Below are positions 24,516 through 34,693 of a stretch of DNA of 64,000 bases, piece after piece. Each line of letters begins with the position of its first letter. The stretch's first letter is position 1. The notes under the pieces are model-generated. The model was not told the origin of the DNA. It did not search any database and saw only the letters and a list, made by a program, of their open reading frames with translations. Where the stretch lies: NCBI GenBank assembly GCA_964582375.1, contig CAZORL010000005.1, positions 15,538 through 79,537 of the forward strand. Reading direction: 5' to 3'. Both the position numbers and the translations under genes were made by a program. This DNA comes from CAKSQF01 sp964582375 (GTDB taxonomy: Bacteria > Bacillota > Clostridia > Oscillospirales > CAG-272).

Positions 24516-27500
24516 ATGGTTTACAGAATATACGTTGAAAAAAAGAAGGAGCTTGCCCACGAGGCGGCATCGCTCATGTCGGATATCTCGGGACTTCTCG
24601 GGATCTGCGGTATTAAGTCGGTCAGAATTTTCAATCGCTATGATGTTGAAAATATCACACAGGAGCTGTTTGATTATGCGGTAAAGACCGTATTTTCAGA
24701 GCCTCAGCTCGATGTTACATCGACCTTTCTTCCGACCGATACCGATCTGCTCCTTGCGGTCGAGCCGCTCCCCGGTCAGTTTGATCAGAGAGCCGACAGC
24801 GCGGCACAGTGCATACAGATAATCTCGGGCGGTGAGCGTCCCATCGTGCGCTCGGCGAAGGTCTATGCCTTTTACGGAACACTCGGCGAGGGCGATCTTG
24901 ACGCCATTCGCGCACATATCATAAATAAGGTCGAGTCGCGCGAGGCGTCCCTTGATCTGCCTGCCTCCCTTGAGGCAAAACATACCGCTCCCGAGCGTGT
25001 TGCAACTATCGAGGGCTTTACGAAAATGGACGAGGGAGAGCTTTCCGCACTGCTCGATGATCTCGGACTTGCCATGGATCTTGACGATCTGAAATTTTTA
25101 CAGAATTATTTTCACGACAGCGAGCATCGCGACCCGACGATCACAGAAATTCGCGTGGTCGATACATATTGGTCGGATCACTGTCGCCACACCACCTTCT
25201 CGACCCACATCGACGAGGTGAAGATCGACGATGCGGCGGTTCGGGCGGCATATGAGCGTTATCTTAAGGCGCGTATTGAGGTCTACGGAGAGGAAAGAGC
25301 GGCAAAGCGTCCGCAGACGCTGATGGATATCGCAACCATCGGCGCAAAGGTGCTGAAAAAACGCGGACTTCTGCCCGAGCTTGATGAGAGCGAGGAGATC
25401 AATGCCTGCTCCATCCATGTTAACGCTAAGGTTGACGGCAGAGACGAGGATTGGCTTCTCATGTTCAAGAATGAGACGCACAACCATCCGACCGAGATAG
25501 AACCCTTCGGCGGTGCGGCGACCTGTATCGGCGGTTGCATCCGCGATCCGCTTTCGGGACGTGCTTATGTTCATCAGGCAATGCGTGTTACCGGTGCAGG
25601 GGATCCGAGAACGCCCCTTTCCGAGACAGTTCCCGGCAAATTGCCCCAGCGAACTATATGCAGAACGGCAGCCGCAGGATATTCGTCCTACGGCAACCAG
25701 ATCGGACTTGCCACGGGACATGTAGCAGAGCTTTATCACGACGGATTTGTCGCAAAAAGGCTTGAATGCGGAGCGGTAGTTGCCGCAGTGCCTGCATGCA
25801 ATGTCCGCCGCGAGTGTCCCGAGCCGGGCGATGTAGTAATATTGCTCGGCGGCAGAACGGGCAGGGACGGCATCGGCGGCGCAACAGGCTCATCCAAGAG
25901 CCACAATGCAAAGTCGCTTGCCACCATGGCATCCGAGGTTCAGAAGGGCAACGCCCCCGAGGAGCGCAAGATCCAGCGTCTTTTCAGAAACGGTGAGGTC
26001 ACACGCATGATCAAGCGTTGCAACGATTTCGGCGCGGGCGGCGTTTCGGTCGCTATCGGCGAGCTTGCAGACGGACTTCGTATCGATCTTGACGCAGTTC
26101 GCAAAAAATATGACGGTCTTGACGGTACCGAGCTTGCGATATCCGAGTCTCAGGAGCGTATGGCAGTCGTCGTCGCACCCGAGGATGCCGATAAATTTAT
26201 ATCGATTGCCGAGAGCGAGAATCTCGAGGCGTATCGCGTTGCCGTCGTCACAAGCGAAGGACGCATGGTCATGACATGGAACGGTGCTGTCATTGCCAAT
26301 CTTTCACGCGACTTCCTGAACACCAACGGTGCGACAAAGCACGCATCGGTTGAGATCGATAAAAAGGATCTTTCGGCACTTTCGAGGGCACTTTACGGTG
26401 ATCTGCGCGAAATGGCGTCCGATCTTCACACCGCAAGCCGTCGAGGACTCGTTGAGCGTTTTGACTCGACCATCGGTGCCGGCTCTCTGCTCATGCCCTA
26501 TGGCGGCAAACGCCAGCTCACTCCGACACAGTCGATGGCAGCAGTGCTCCCGACACTCCCGGGGCAGTCTACCGACACCGCAAGTGTTATGGCATTCGGT
26601 TGTGATCCCGATCTGCTGAGCATCGATCCGTACATCGGTGCACATGCCGCAGTCTACACCTCGATCGCAAAGCTTGTCGGGGCAGGCGCAGACTATCACG
26701 GTGCATATCTGTCCCTCCAGGAATTTTTCGAAAAGCTCAGAACCGAGCCGACACGCTGGGGCAAGCCCTTTTCGGCACTGCTCGGCGCACTTGATGCACA
26801 GCTTGAGATTGGTGCGGCTGCCATCGGCGGCAAGGATTCCATGTCTGGCACCTTCCTTGACAGGGACGTTCCGCCGACACTCATTTCGTTCGCAATCGCT
26901 CCCATCGATAAAGGAGCGGTCATCTCGCCCGAATTTAAGGCGGCGGGACACCCCGTCTACCTCTTCGGCGCGGCAGATGAGAGTGCCGAGAGCATTAAGG
27001 CATCATGGGATGCCTTCCATGAGCTTTGCAAAGAGGGCAAGGTCAAGGCGGCGTGGGCTGTCGAGCATGGTATCGGCGAGGGTATCATGAACATGTCGTT
27101 TGGTAACGGTATTGGCTTTAAGAGTGACTCGGGATTTGAAGGACAGTGGCATCTGCCCTCACTTTGGGGCTTTATCATCGCCGAGCTGACCGAGGATGTG
27201 AATGTACGCGGCACGGTGAAACTCGGTCATACAACAGATGACGGCATGATCGATCTTGACGGCGACAGAGTCGCGATCGACGAACTGCTCAGGCTCAACT
27301 GTGCTGTACTTGAAGATGTATATCCCACAAAAACGAGCGAAAAAGAAGAAAAAACAGAGAATTTCACATATACAATGACAGAAGGCAGCCGTCCCGCACC
27401 TGCGGTGACTGTGGCTCGTCCGAAGGTGCTCATTCCCGTATTCCCGGGCACGAACTGCGAATATGACTCGGCTCGCGCGGTAATGGCTGCCGGAGCGGAT

Positions 27501-28214
27501 GCCGAAATTGCCGTAATTCGCAATCTGACCGCCTCCGATGTTGCGCACAGCGTTGACGAGGTGGCAAAAAAGATATCCGAGTGTCAGATGATCTTCATCC
27601 CCGGCGGATTTTCGGGCGGTGACGAACCCGACGGCTCGGCTAAGTTCATCACGGCATTTTTCAGAAACGCACAGATCAAAGAGGCTGTCACAGGTCTTCT
27701 TGAGGATCGCGACGGTCTGATGTGCGGTATTTGCAACGGCTTCCAGGCACTCATAAAGCTCGGACTTGTCCCCTTCGGCAAGATCATCGATACCGATGAG
27801 CACTGCCCGACACTCACGTTTAACAACATTTCACGCCACCAGTCAAGGATCGTCCGCACTCGCATTTCGTCAAACAAGAGCCCGTGGCTGTCACTGACGA
27901 ATGTCGGTGATGTTTACAGCGTACCGATCTCGCACGGCGAGGGTCGCTTTATCGCCGATGATGCACTTATCAAGGCACTTGCCGAAAACGGACAGATCGC
28001 GACGCAGTATGTCGATCTTGACGGCAGAGCCACGATGGATGTTGACTTCAACCCCAACGGATCGATGTGCGCGATCGAGGGCATAACCTCGCCGGACGGA
28101 CGCGTCTTTGGCAAGATGGGACACAGTGAGCGTGTCGGCAGCGGTCTTTACAAAAATGTCCTCGGCGAGTATGATATTCGTATGTTCGAGGCGGCTGTAA
28201 AGTACTTCAAATAA
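24516..28214 (+). CDS. purL: PurL, single-chain FGAM synthase
   Basis: Converts FGAR to FGAM using glutamine and ATP. 1232 residues: the large single-chain form with a fused glutaminase, instead of the PurS/PurQ/PurL trio of Bacillus. Visible: the AIRS-type core with TYWSDHCRHTTF, FKNETHNHPTEIEPFGGAATCIGG, and GGKDSMSGTF in the second repeat. The C-terminal class I glutaminase starts near 970 (VLIPVFPGTNCEYDSARA), has its nucleophile in GLMCGICNGFQ (about 1072) and ends in FGKMGHSER. This glutaminase keeps its Cys, unlike PurF. The start follows aaaggaaag at a rather long spacing. It lies 46 bases before fhs. Confidence 0.97.
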   Translation: MVYRIYVEKKKELAHEAASLMSDISGLLGICGIKSVRIFNRYDVENITQELFDYAVKTVFSEPQLDVTSTFLPTDTDLLLAVEPLPGQFDQRADSAAQCIQIISGGERPIVRSAKVYAFYGTLGEGDLDAIRAHIINKVESREASLDLPASLEAKHTAPERVATIEGFTKMDEGELSALLDDLGLAMDLDDLKFLQNYFHDSEHRDPTITEIRVVDTYWSDHCRHTTFSTHIDEVKIDDAAVRAAYERYLKARIEVYGEERAAKRPQTLMDIATIGAKVLKKRGLLPELDESEEINACSIHVNAKVDGRDEDWLLMFKNETHNHPTEIEPFGGAATCIGGCIRDPLSGRAYVHQAMRVTGAGDPRTPLSETVPGKLPQRTICRTAAAGYSSYGNQIGLATGHVAELYHDGFVAKRLECGAVVAAVPACNVRRECPEPGDVVILLGGRTGRDGIGGATGSSKSHNAKSLATMASEVQKGNAPEERKIQRLFRNGEVTRMIKRCNDFGAGGVSVAIGELADGLRIDLDAVRKKYDGLDGTELAISESQERMAVVVAPEDADKFISIAESENLEAYRVAVVTSEGRMVMTWNGAVIANLSRDFLNTNGATKHASVEIDKKDLSALSRALYGDLREMASDLHTASRRGLVERFDSTIGAGSLLMPYGGKRQLTPTQSMAAVLPTLPGQSTDTASVMAFGCDPDLLSIDPYIGAHAAVYTSIAKLVGAGADYHGAYLSLQEFFEKLRTEPTRWGKPFSALLGALDAQLEIGAAAIGGKDSMSGTFLDRDVPPTLISFAIAPIDKGAVISPEFKAAGHPVYLFGAADESAESIKASWDAFHELCKEGKVKAAWAVEHGIGEGIMNMSFGNGIGFKSDSGFEGQWHLPSLWGFIIAELTEDVNVRGTVKLGHTTDDGMIDLDGDRVAIDELLRLNCAVLEDVYPTKTSEKEEKTENFTYTMTEGSRPAPAVTVARPKVLIPVFPGTNCEYDSARAVMAAGADAEIAVIRNLTASDVAHSVDEVAKKISECQMIFIPGGFSGGDEPDGSAKFITAFFRNAQIKEAVTGLLEDRDGLMCGICNGFQALIKLGLVPFGKIIDTDEHCPTLTFNNISRHQSRIVRTRISSNKSPWLSLTNVGDVYSVPISHGEGRFIADDALIKALAENGQIATQYVDLDGRATMDVDFNPNGSMCAIEGITSPDGRVFGKMGHSERVGSGLYKNVLGEYDIRMFEAAVKYFK

Positions 28215-28260
28215 ATGGAAAAAGATTGATAATATTGATAATAATGAAGGAGATCCGATC

Positions 28261-29934
28261 ATGGCATACCTTACCGATATTGAGATCGCACAGCAGTGCG
28301 AAATGAGACCCATTACCGAGATTGCCGCAAAGGCGCACCTTTCGCCCGATGATATCGAGCAGTACGGCAAATATAAAGCAAAGGTCGATCTTTCTCTTCT
28401 GTCAAGCAAGAGAAAGAACGGCAAGCTCGTGCTTGTTACGGCGATCACCCCCACCCCTGCAGGCGAGGGAAAGACTACCACAACGATCGGACTTGCCGAC
28501 GGACTTGCAAAGATCGGCAAGGAGGTCACCGTGGCACTTCGCGAGCCATCTCTCGGACCCGTGTTCGGAGTCAAGGGCGGTGCGGCAGGCGGCGGATATG
28601 CGCAGGTCGTCCCAATGGAGGATATAAATCTCCATTTTACGGGTGATTTTCACGCTATCGGTGCGGCAAACAACCTGCTTGCCGCCATGCTCGATAACCA
28701 CATTCAGCAGGGGAATGCCCTTGGTATAGACGTTCGCCGCATCACTTGGAAGCGTTGCGTCGATATGAACGACAGACAGCTTCGCTTTATCGTTGACGGA
28801 ATGGGCGGCAAGGCAAACGGAGTTCCGCGTGAGGACGGATTTGACATCACCGTGGCATCCGAGATAATGGCTGTTTTCTGCCTTGCAAGCTCGATCTCCG
28901 ATCTTAAAGAGCGACTGGGCAGAATAATTGTCGGCTATACCTATTCGGGCACACCCGTGACCGCGTCCGATCTCAAGGCGGTCGGTGCAATGACCGCACT
29001 TCTTAAGGATGCGATAAAGCCCAACCTCGTTCAAACGCTCGAGGGCACGCCCGCATTTGTTCACGGCGGACCTTTTGCCAATATCGCACACGGCTGTAAC
29101 TCGGTCATGGCAACACGCCTTGCGCTCAAGATGGGCGATTATACGGTCACCGAGGCAGGATTCGGTGCGGATCTCGGCGCAGAAAAATTCCTTGATATCA
29201 AATGTCGCATGGCAGGGCTTACCCCCGACGCTGTTGTCATCGTTGCAACCGTTCGCGCACTTAAGATGCACGGCGGCATGGACAAAAAAGAGCTTGCAAA
29301 CGAGAATATACCCGCTCTTGAGGCAGGCGTCCCCAATCTTCTGCGTCATGTTTCGAATATCAAAAATGTCTACGGTCTGCCCTGTGTTGTAGCCATCAAC
29401 CGTTTTCCGACCGATACCGATGCCGAGATCGGCTTTATCATCGAAAAATGCCGCTCGCTCGGCGTAAATACAGTCCTTTCGGATGTTCACGCCAAGGGCG
29501 GCGAGGGCGGAGTCGCACTTGCGACCGAGGTCGTTCGCCTTTGCGAAGAGGAAACACCGAACTTTAAGTTTTCCTATGAGCTTGACGAGACTATCGAGCA
29601 AAAGATCGAGAATGTCGTAAGGCGCGTTTACGGCGGCGATGCGGTGACCTATACCCCTGCCGCAAAGAAGCAGATCGCAGAGCTTGAGGCACTCGGATTT
29701 GGCAAATTGCCCATCTGTATCGCCAAAACGCAGTACAGTTTCTCGGATGACCCGACAAAGCTCGGCGCACCCGAGGGATTTACGGTCACCGTCAAAAATG
29801 TCAAGGTGTCCGCAGGTGCGGGATTTGTGGTCGTAATGACAGGCGATATCCTGACCATGCCGGGACTGCCCAAATCGCCTGCTGCCGAACGCATCGATGT
29901 CGATGAGAATGGCAAGATATCCGGACTTTTCTGA
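28261..29934 (+). CDS. fhs: Formate-tetrahydrofolate ligase
   Basis: Makes 10-formyl-THF from formate, THF and ATP, the one-carbon donor for PurN and AICAR transformylase. 557 residues, typical. N-terminal SDIEIAQ-like start, the P-loop TPAGEGKTTTTIGL, LREPSLGPVFGVKGGAAGGG, FHAIGAANNLL, the Cys/Arg region TWKRCVDMNDR, and LTMPGLPKSPAA at the end. Last gene of the operon, with ribosome site aaggagatc. Its place under a ZTP riboswitch makes sense because ZTP reports shortage of its product. Confidence 0.98.
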   Translation: MAYLTDIEIAQQCEMRPITEIAAKAHLSPDDIEQYGKYKAKVDLSLLSSKRKNGKLVLVTAITPTPAGEGKTTTTIGLADGLAKIGKEVTVALREPSLGPVFGVKGGAAGGGYAQVVPMEDINLHFTGDFHAIGAANNLLAAMLDNHIQQGNALGIDVRRITWKRCVDMNDRQLRFIVDGMGGKANGVPREDGFDITVASEIMAVFCLASSISDLKERLGRIIVGYTYSGTPVTASDLKAVGAMTALLKDAIKPNLVQTLEGTPAFVHGGPFANIAHGCNSVMATRLALKMGDYTVTEAGFGADLGAEKFLDIKCRMAGLTPDAVVIVATVRALKMHGGMDKKELANENIPALEAGVPNLLRHVSNIKNVYGLPCVVAINRFPTDTDAEIGFIIEKCRSLGVNTVLSDVHAKGGEGGVALATEVVRLCEEETPNFKFSYELDETIEQKIENVVRRVYGGDAVTYTPAAKKQIAELEALGFGKLPICIAKTQYSFSDDPTKLGAPEGFTVTVKNVKVSAGAGFVVVMTGDILTMPGLPKSPAAERIDVDENGKISGLF

Positions 29935-29958
29935 AAAAGAAGATATATTTCCAAGCCC

Positions 29959-29988
29959 GGGACACCGCAAGCTTATTTGCGGTGTCCC
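29959..29988 (+). terminator. Terminator-like hairpin after purine operon
   Basis: GGGACACCGCAA (29959-29970) pairs with TTGCGGTGTCCC (29977-29988) around a 6-base loop, 24 bases after the fhs stop. A T tract is lacking. Confidence 0.7.
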
Positions 29989-30104
29989 TCACACGGCGGA
30001 GATCCGAATATATATCACGCAGATATACACCCTCCCGATGCTCTTTTATCAAAGATAACCATAACACAGAGAAAAAGTTTTGTCAAGCTCGTATAATTTT
30101 TTTG

Positions 30105-30133
30105 TTGACAAATCTCGAATTATGTGGTATAAT
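30105..30133 (+). promoter_or_regulatory. Promoter of the pyrimidine operon
   Basis: TTGACA (30105-30110), 17 bases, TATAAT (30128-30133) with ATGTGG before it. The leader to pyrC is only about 30 bases, too short for a PyrR attenuator. Confidence 0.95.
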
Positions 30134-30169
30134 ACTCAGGATAGAAACAAGATTTGAAAGGTAACTCTT

Positions 30170-31402
30170 ATGAAGACCATCATGTCGGAAAATAAAAAGC
30201 AGATCACGATCTCCGGTTTCGAGCGATATCCCGAGGCTGAAGATTTTGCTGTGCACTATTTTTCTTCATTTGATCAATCTCTTTTTTCGTCGGCGTCTGA
30301 TTGTTGTATCTTTCCCGGTTTTTGCGATGTGCATGTGCATTTTCGTGAGCCGGGTTTTTCTTATAAAGAAACGGTGGTAAGCGGATCTGCCGCCGCCGCC
30401 CATGGCGGTTACACCGACGTTTGCACCATGCCGAACCTCTCGCCCGTGCCCGACTCTCTCTCGCACATGCAGAGCGTTCTTGAGGCGGCAAAGAGATCAA
30501 ATATAAACATCCATCCATACGCCGCGATAACTGTCGGTCAGATGGGGAAGACGCTCTCCGACATGGAGGCACTCGCTGTGTATGCCGTCGCATTTTCGGA
30601 TGACGGCAAGGGCGTGCAGGATCGGGGGCTGATGCTCGAGGCGATGCATCGTGCAAAGGCACTCGGGAAGATGATCGTCGCGCACTGTGAGGATAACAGT
30701 CTGCTTCACGGCGGCTATATCCATGACGGAAAATACGCCGCAGAGCACGGACATTCGGGCATCTGTTCGGAGAGCGAATGGAGACCGATAAAGCGAGATA
30801 TCGAGCTTGTTCGAGAGAGCGGTTGCCGATATCATGTCTGCCATATATCATGCCGCGAGAGCGTCGAGCTTATCCGTGCTGCAAAGGCTGAGGGACTTCC
30901 CGTAACCTGCGAAACAGCACCACATTATCTGCTTCTTGACGAGGGCGATCTTCGCGAGGACGGCAGATTCAAAATGAACCCGCCGCTTCGCTCTGCCGAA
31001 GATCGAGCGGCACTTGTCGAGGGAATTGTTGACGGCACGATCGACATGATCGCCACCGATCACGCTCCGCACAGCGCAGATGAAAAATCGCGCGGACTTG
31101 AGGGTTCGTCGTTCGGGATCGTCGGTCTTGAAACCGCATTTGCCTCGCTCTACTCGGGGCTTGTCAGGTGCGGCGTGATAACGCTTGATCGCCTCGTGGA
31201 GCTTATGGCAACAAATCCGCGAAAGGTATTCGGCATACCGCTCGGGGACAGCTTCACCGTGTGGGATCTCGGCGAAAAATTTACGGTCGATCCTGCGAAA
31301 TTCCTGTCAATGGGCAGAGCAACGCCCTTTGAGGGCAGAGAACTTTGGGGATGCGCGCTTGCGACCGTTTGCGGCGGAAAAATAGCTTACATCAAAAATT
31401 AA
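30170..31402 (+). CDS. pyrC: PyrC, dihydroorotase (class I)
   Basis: Zinc amidohydrolase closing carbamoyl-aspartate to dihydroorotate. 410 residues. Metal-binding PGFCDVHVHFREPGFSYKE near residue 50, HCEDNSL, the metal His in YHVCHISCRES, TCETAPHYLLL, the catalytic Asp in DMIATDHAPHSADEK, and SSFGIVGLETAF. These motifs mark the long class I type of Bacillus PyrC. The metal-bridging Lys usual in class I is not certain from reading. aaagg precedes the first ATG; a second ATG four codons on is possible. First gene of the pyrimidine operon. Confidence 0.95.
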   Translation: MKTIMSENKKQITISGFERYPEAEDFAVHYFSSFDQSLFSSASDCCIFPGFCDVHVHFREPGFSYKETVVSGSAAAAHGGYTDVCTMPNLSPVPDSLSHMQSVLEAAKRSNINIHPYAAITVGQMGKTLSDMEALAVYAVAFSDDGKGVQDRGLMLEAMHRAKALGKMIVAHCEDNSLLHGGYIHDGKYAAEHGHSGICSESEWRPIKRDIELVRESGCRYHVCHISCRESVELIRAAKAEGLPVTCETAPHYLLLDEGDLREDGRFKMNPPLRSAEDRAALVEGIVDGTIDMIATDHAPHSADEKSRGLEGSSFGIVGLETAFASLYSGLVRCGVITLDRLVELMATNPRKVFGIPLGDSFTVWDLGEKFTVDPAKFLSMGRATPFEGRELWGCALATVCGGKIAYIKN

Positions 31403-31454
31403 CATATACTGTCAAACAACTCAATATACCAAAAAAGTCGGAGGAGAAAAGAAA

Positions 31455-34400
31455 ATGGCAAAGAGAAAAGATATCAAAAAAGTTCTGATCATAGGCTCGG
31501 GACCGATCGTTATCGGTCAGGCGGCCGAATTTGACTATGCAGGCACACAGGCGTGTCTTGCACTCAAGGAGGAAGGGTACGAGGTAATACTCTGCAATTC
31601 CAACCCTGCAACCATTATGACAGATACGTCGATCGCCGATAAGGTCTACATGGAACCTCTGACACTTGAATATATCGCGAAAATACTGCGCTACGAGCGT
31701 CCCGATGCGATCGTCCCCGGGATCGGTGGACAGACGGGACTCAACCTCGCCATGCAGCTTGAAAAGAAGGGCGTCCTGCGCGAATGTAATGTACAGCTTC
31801 TCGGCACATCGAGCGAGTCGATAGAGCGTGCCGAGGATCGCGAACTCTTCAAGGAAATGTGCGAGTCGATCGGTGAGCCTGTCATCCCCTCGAAGATAAC
31901 TTACAATCTTGACGAGGCAAAAAAGGCGGCAGAGGAGATCGGCTATCCTGTTGTCCTGCGTCCTGCGTTTACCCTCGGCGGTACGGGCGGCGGTTTTGCG
32001 AACAATGAGGATGAGCTGATCGAGATCGGCATGAATGCATTCAAACTCTCACCCGTGCATCAGGTGCTTATCGAAAAGAGCGTAAAGGGCTATAAGGAAA
32101 TCGAATTTGAGGTAATGCGCGACTCGGCGGACAACGCCATCACCATCTGTGGAATGGAAAACATCGATCCCGTCGGCGTTCATACGGGCGACAGCATAGT
32201 GGTTGCGCCCATCCTTTCGCTCTCGGATGCCGATAAAAAAATGCTCAACGACAGTGCGATAAAGATCATTCGCGAGCTGAAGATCGAGGGCGGCTGTAAT
32301 GTGCAGTTCGCACTTGACCCGACATCGAGCAAGTATTATCTCATCGAGGTCAACCCTCGCGTGTCGCGCTCGTCGGCACTTGCATCCAAGGCAAGCGGAT
32401 ATCCGATAGCAAGAGTTACTGCAAAGATCGCACTCGGCATGCTGCTCGACGAGATCCCCGTTGCGGGCGGCACTGCGGCAATCGAGCCGTCGCTTGACTA
32501 TATAGTCGCCAAATTCCCCAGATTCCCCTTTGATAAGTTCGCCGATGCGTCCAACACTCTCGGCACGCAGATGAAGGCGACAGGCGAGGTCATGGGCATC
32601 GGCTCTACCCTCGAGGAGTGCCTGCTCAAATCGGTTCGCTCGCTCGAGATCGGAGTTTCGCACTTCTATCTCCCCAAATTTGACAATTACTCGGTCGATC
32701 AGCTCTTTGATTATGTCAGCGAGTTCCGTGACGACAATGTTTTTGCCATTTTCGAGCTGCTCCGTCGCGGCGTGAGCATCGAAGAGCTTCACCGTGCGAC
32801 AATGGTCACCGAGCTTTTCCTCGAGTCTTATAAGAAGATCGTCGATGCCGAGCGTACCCTTGCCGCAAACAGATTGGATGTTCCCACCCTCCGCCATGTC
32901 AAAAAGCTCGGATTTTCGGACAAGTATATCTCGTCCGTTTGGAAGGTAAGCGAGACCGAGCTGTATGCACTTCGCAAAAAAGAGGGCATCACCCCCGTGT
33001 TCCGCATGGTCGATACACTGCATACCGGGAAATATATCGCATATCTCTACTCATCCTACAGCGGAGAAAATCAGTCGGTCCTTACCGATAAAAAGAAGAT
33101 CGTTGTGCTTGGCGCAGGACCTATCCGTATCGGACAGGGCGTCGAGTTCGACTACTCGACCGTGCATGCCGTTCAGACCATCGGTCGCTCGGGCTATGAG
33201 TCGATAATCATCAATAACAACCCCGAGACGGTATCTACCGACTATACCACCGCCGACAAGCTCTATTTCGAGCCGCTGACGCCCGAGGATGTCATGGCTA
33301 TCGTCGATTACGAGTGCCCCGAGGGAGTTATCGCATCGCTCGGAGGTCAGACTGCGATAAATCTCGCCGAGCCGCTCATGCGTCGCGGTGTAAAGATCAT
33401 CGGCACCGATTGCGAGGCGATCGATCGTGCCGAGAACCGCGACAGCTTCGAGAAGATACTCGAGAGTTTGCATATTCCTCAGCCCAAGGGCAAGGCAGTC
33501 ACAAAGATCGAGGACGGCGTCAAGGCAGCCGCAGAGATCGGATATCCCGTGCTCGTTCGTCCCTCGTTCGTGCTCGGCGGCAGAGCAATGCAGATCGTCG
33601 CCAGCGAGGAAGGACTTCGCCACTATCTTAAGACGGCAGTTGAGATCGACGCCGATCGACCCGTGCTTGTCGATAAGTACATTCAGGGCAAAGAGGTCGA
33701 GGTCGATGCCATCTGCGACGGCAGAGACGTGTTCGTTCCCGGAATTATGGAGCTTGTCGAGCGCACGGGCATCCACTCGGGCGACTCGATCAGCGTTTAT
33801 CCGACCTTCAGTATATCGAACAAGGTCAAGGGCATCATCCTGCAATACGCCAAAAAGCTCGGACTCGGCATCGGTATCGTCGGACTGTACAACATCCAGT
33901 TCATAGTTGATGAGCATGAGGATGTTTATGTCATCGAGGTCAATCCGCGCTCGTCGCGTACCGTGCCCTTCCTTTCAAAATCGACAGGCTACAGCCTTGC
34001 GGATATCGCAACCGAGGTAATACTCGGCAAGACGCTCAAGGAGCAGGGAATATTCGATATTTATCCCGAGGAAAAGAAGCGTTTCTATGTAAAAGTGCCG
34101 GTGTTCTCCTTCAATAAGATCAAGGGACTTGACGCTTATCTGTCACCCGAGATGAAATCGACAGGTGAGGCTATCGGCTATGACAATAAGCTTAACCGTG
34201 CACTTTATAAAGCACTTCAGGCATCGGGCACAAGACTTCAAAATTACGGCTCGGTCTTGGTGACGGTTGCCGATAAGGATAAAGCAGAGGCACTGCCGCT
34301 CATTCGTCGTTTCTACAATCTCGGATTTAACATTTTGGCAACTCGCGGCACGGCACTCTTCCTCAAAGAAAACGGTATCCGCACGCACATCCTTGCAAAG

Positions 34401-34628
34401 ATAGCAAGCGGAAGTGAGGAGATCCCCGACGCGATCAGACAGGGTCATATCGCATATGTTATCAATACCCGTGATATCGGTGCACTCTCACAGGCAAGCG
34501 ACGGACACACCATCCGCCGACTCGCGACCGAAAATAATGTCACGATCTTCACCTCCCTCGACACCGTCAGAGTTCTGCTCGATGTCCTTGAGGAGACGAC
34601 ACTTACCATATCGACCATCGATTCGTAA
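31455..34628 (+). CDS. carB: CarB, carbamoyl-phosphate synthase large subunit
   Basis: Synthesises carbamoyl phosphate from bicarbonate, ammonia and ATP; 1057 residues, usual length. Two homologous ATP-grasp halves: the first starts KVLIIGSGPIVIGQAAEFDY, the second KKIVVLGAGPIRIGQGVEFDY near residue 552. Both carry GGQTGLN / GGQTAIN and the EVNPRVSRSSALASK / EVNPRSSRTVPFLSK signatures. The C-terminal MGS-like domain begins near 930 and holds the UMP/ornithine allosteric region. No carA (glutaminase subunit) lies beside it, which is unusual for a pyr operon, so ammonia must come from a CarA encoded elsewhere. Strong ribosome site ggaggag. Confidence 0.98.
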   Translation: MAKRKDIKKVLIIGSGPIVIGQAAEFDYAGTQACLALKEEGYEVILCNSNPATIMTDTSIADKVYMEPLTLEYIAKILRYERPDAIVPGIGGQTGLNLAMQLEKKGVLRECNVQLLGTSSESIERAEDRELFKEMCESIGEPVIPSKITYNLDEAKKAAEEIGYPVVLRPAFTLGGTGGGFANNEDELIEIGMNAFKLSPVHQVLIEKSVKGYKEIEFEVMRDSADNAITICGMENIDPVGVHTGDSIVVAPILSLSDADKKMLNDSAIKIIRELKIEGGCNVQFALDPTSSKYYLIEVNPRVSRSSALASKASGYPIARVTAKIALGMLLDEIPVAGGTAAIEPSLDYIVAKFPRFPFDKFADASNTLGTQMKATGEVMGIGSTLEECLLKSVRSLEIGVSHFYLPKFDNYSVDQLFDYVSEFRDDNVFAIFELLRRGVSIEELHRATMVTELFLESYKKIVDAERTLAANRLDVPTLRHVKKLGFSDKYISSVWKVSETELYALRKKEGITPVFRMVDTLHTGKYIAYLYSSYSGENQSVLTDKKKIVVLGAGPIRIGQGVEFDYSTVHAVQTIGRSGYESIIINNNPETVSTDYTTADKLYFEPLTPEDVMAIVDYECPEGVIASLGGQTAINLAEPLMRRGVKIIGTDCEAIDRAENRDSFEKILESLHIPQPKGKAVTKIEDGVKAAAEIGYPVLVRPSFVLGGRAMQIVASEEGLRHYLKTAVEIDADRPVLVDKYIQGKEVEVDAICDGRDVFVPGIMELVERTGIHSGDSISVYPTFSISNKVKGIILQYAKKLGLGIGIVGLYNIQFIVDEHEDVYVIEVNPRSSRTVPFLSKSTGYSLADIATEVILGKTLKEQGIFDIYPEEKKRFYVKVPVFSFNKIKGLDAYLSPEMKSTGEAIGYDNKLNRALYKALQASGTRLQNYGSVLVTVADKDKAEALPLIRRFYNLGFNILATRGTALFLKENGIRTHILAKIASGSEEIPDAIRQGHIAYVINTRDIGALSQASDGHTIRRLATENNVTIFTSLDTVRVLLDVLEETTLTISTIDS

Positions 34629-34693
34629 GTTTTGCGGAAGATATTGCAAAATCCCCGATCTTGTGCATTTACATCATTTTATGAGGAAAGATC

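Noticed and set aside
28402..29970. Long open frame antisense to fhs (over 500 codons), and similar ones opposite purF, purM, AICAR transformylase, pgk and pyrF
   Set aside because: They mirror the codon bias of conserved genes on the other strand, have no family motifs or ribosome sites, and would overlap genuine enzymes completely.
30134..30169. Looked for a PyrR attenuator before pyrC
   Set aside because: The leader is only about 30 bases and has no anti-terminator or binding-loop structure.
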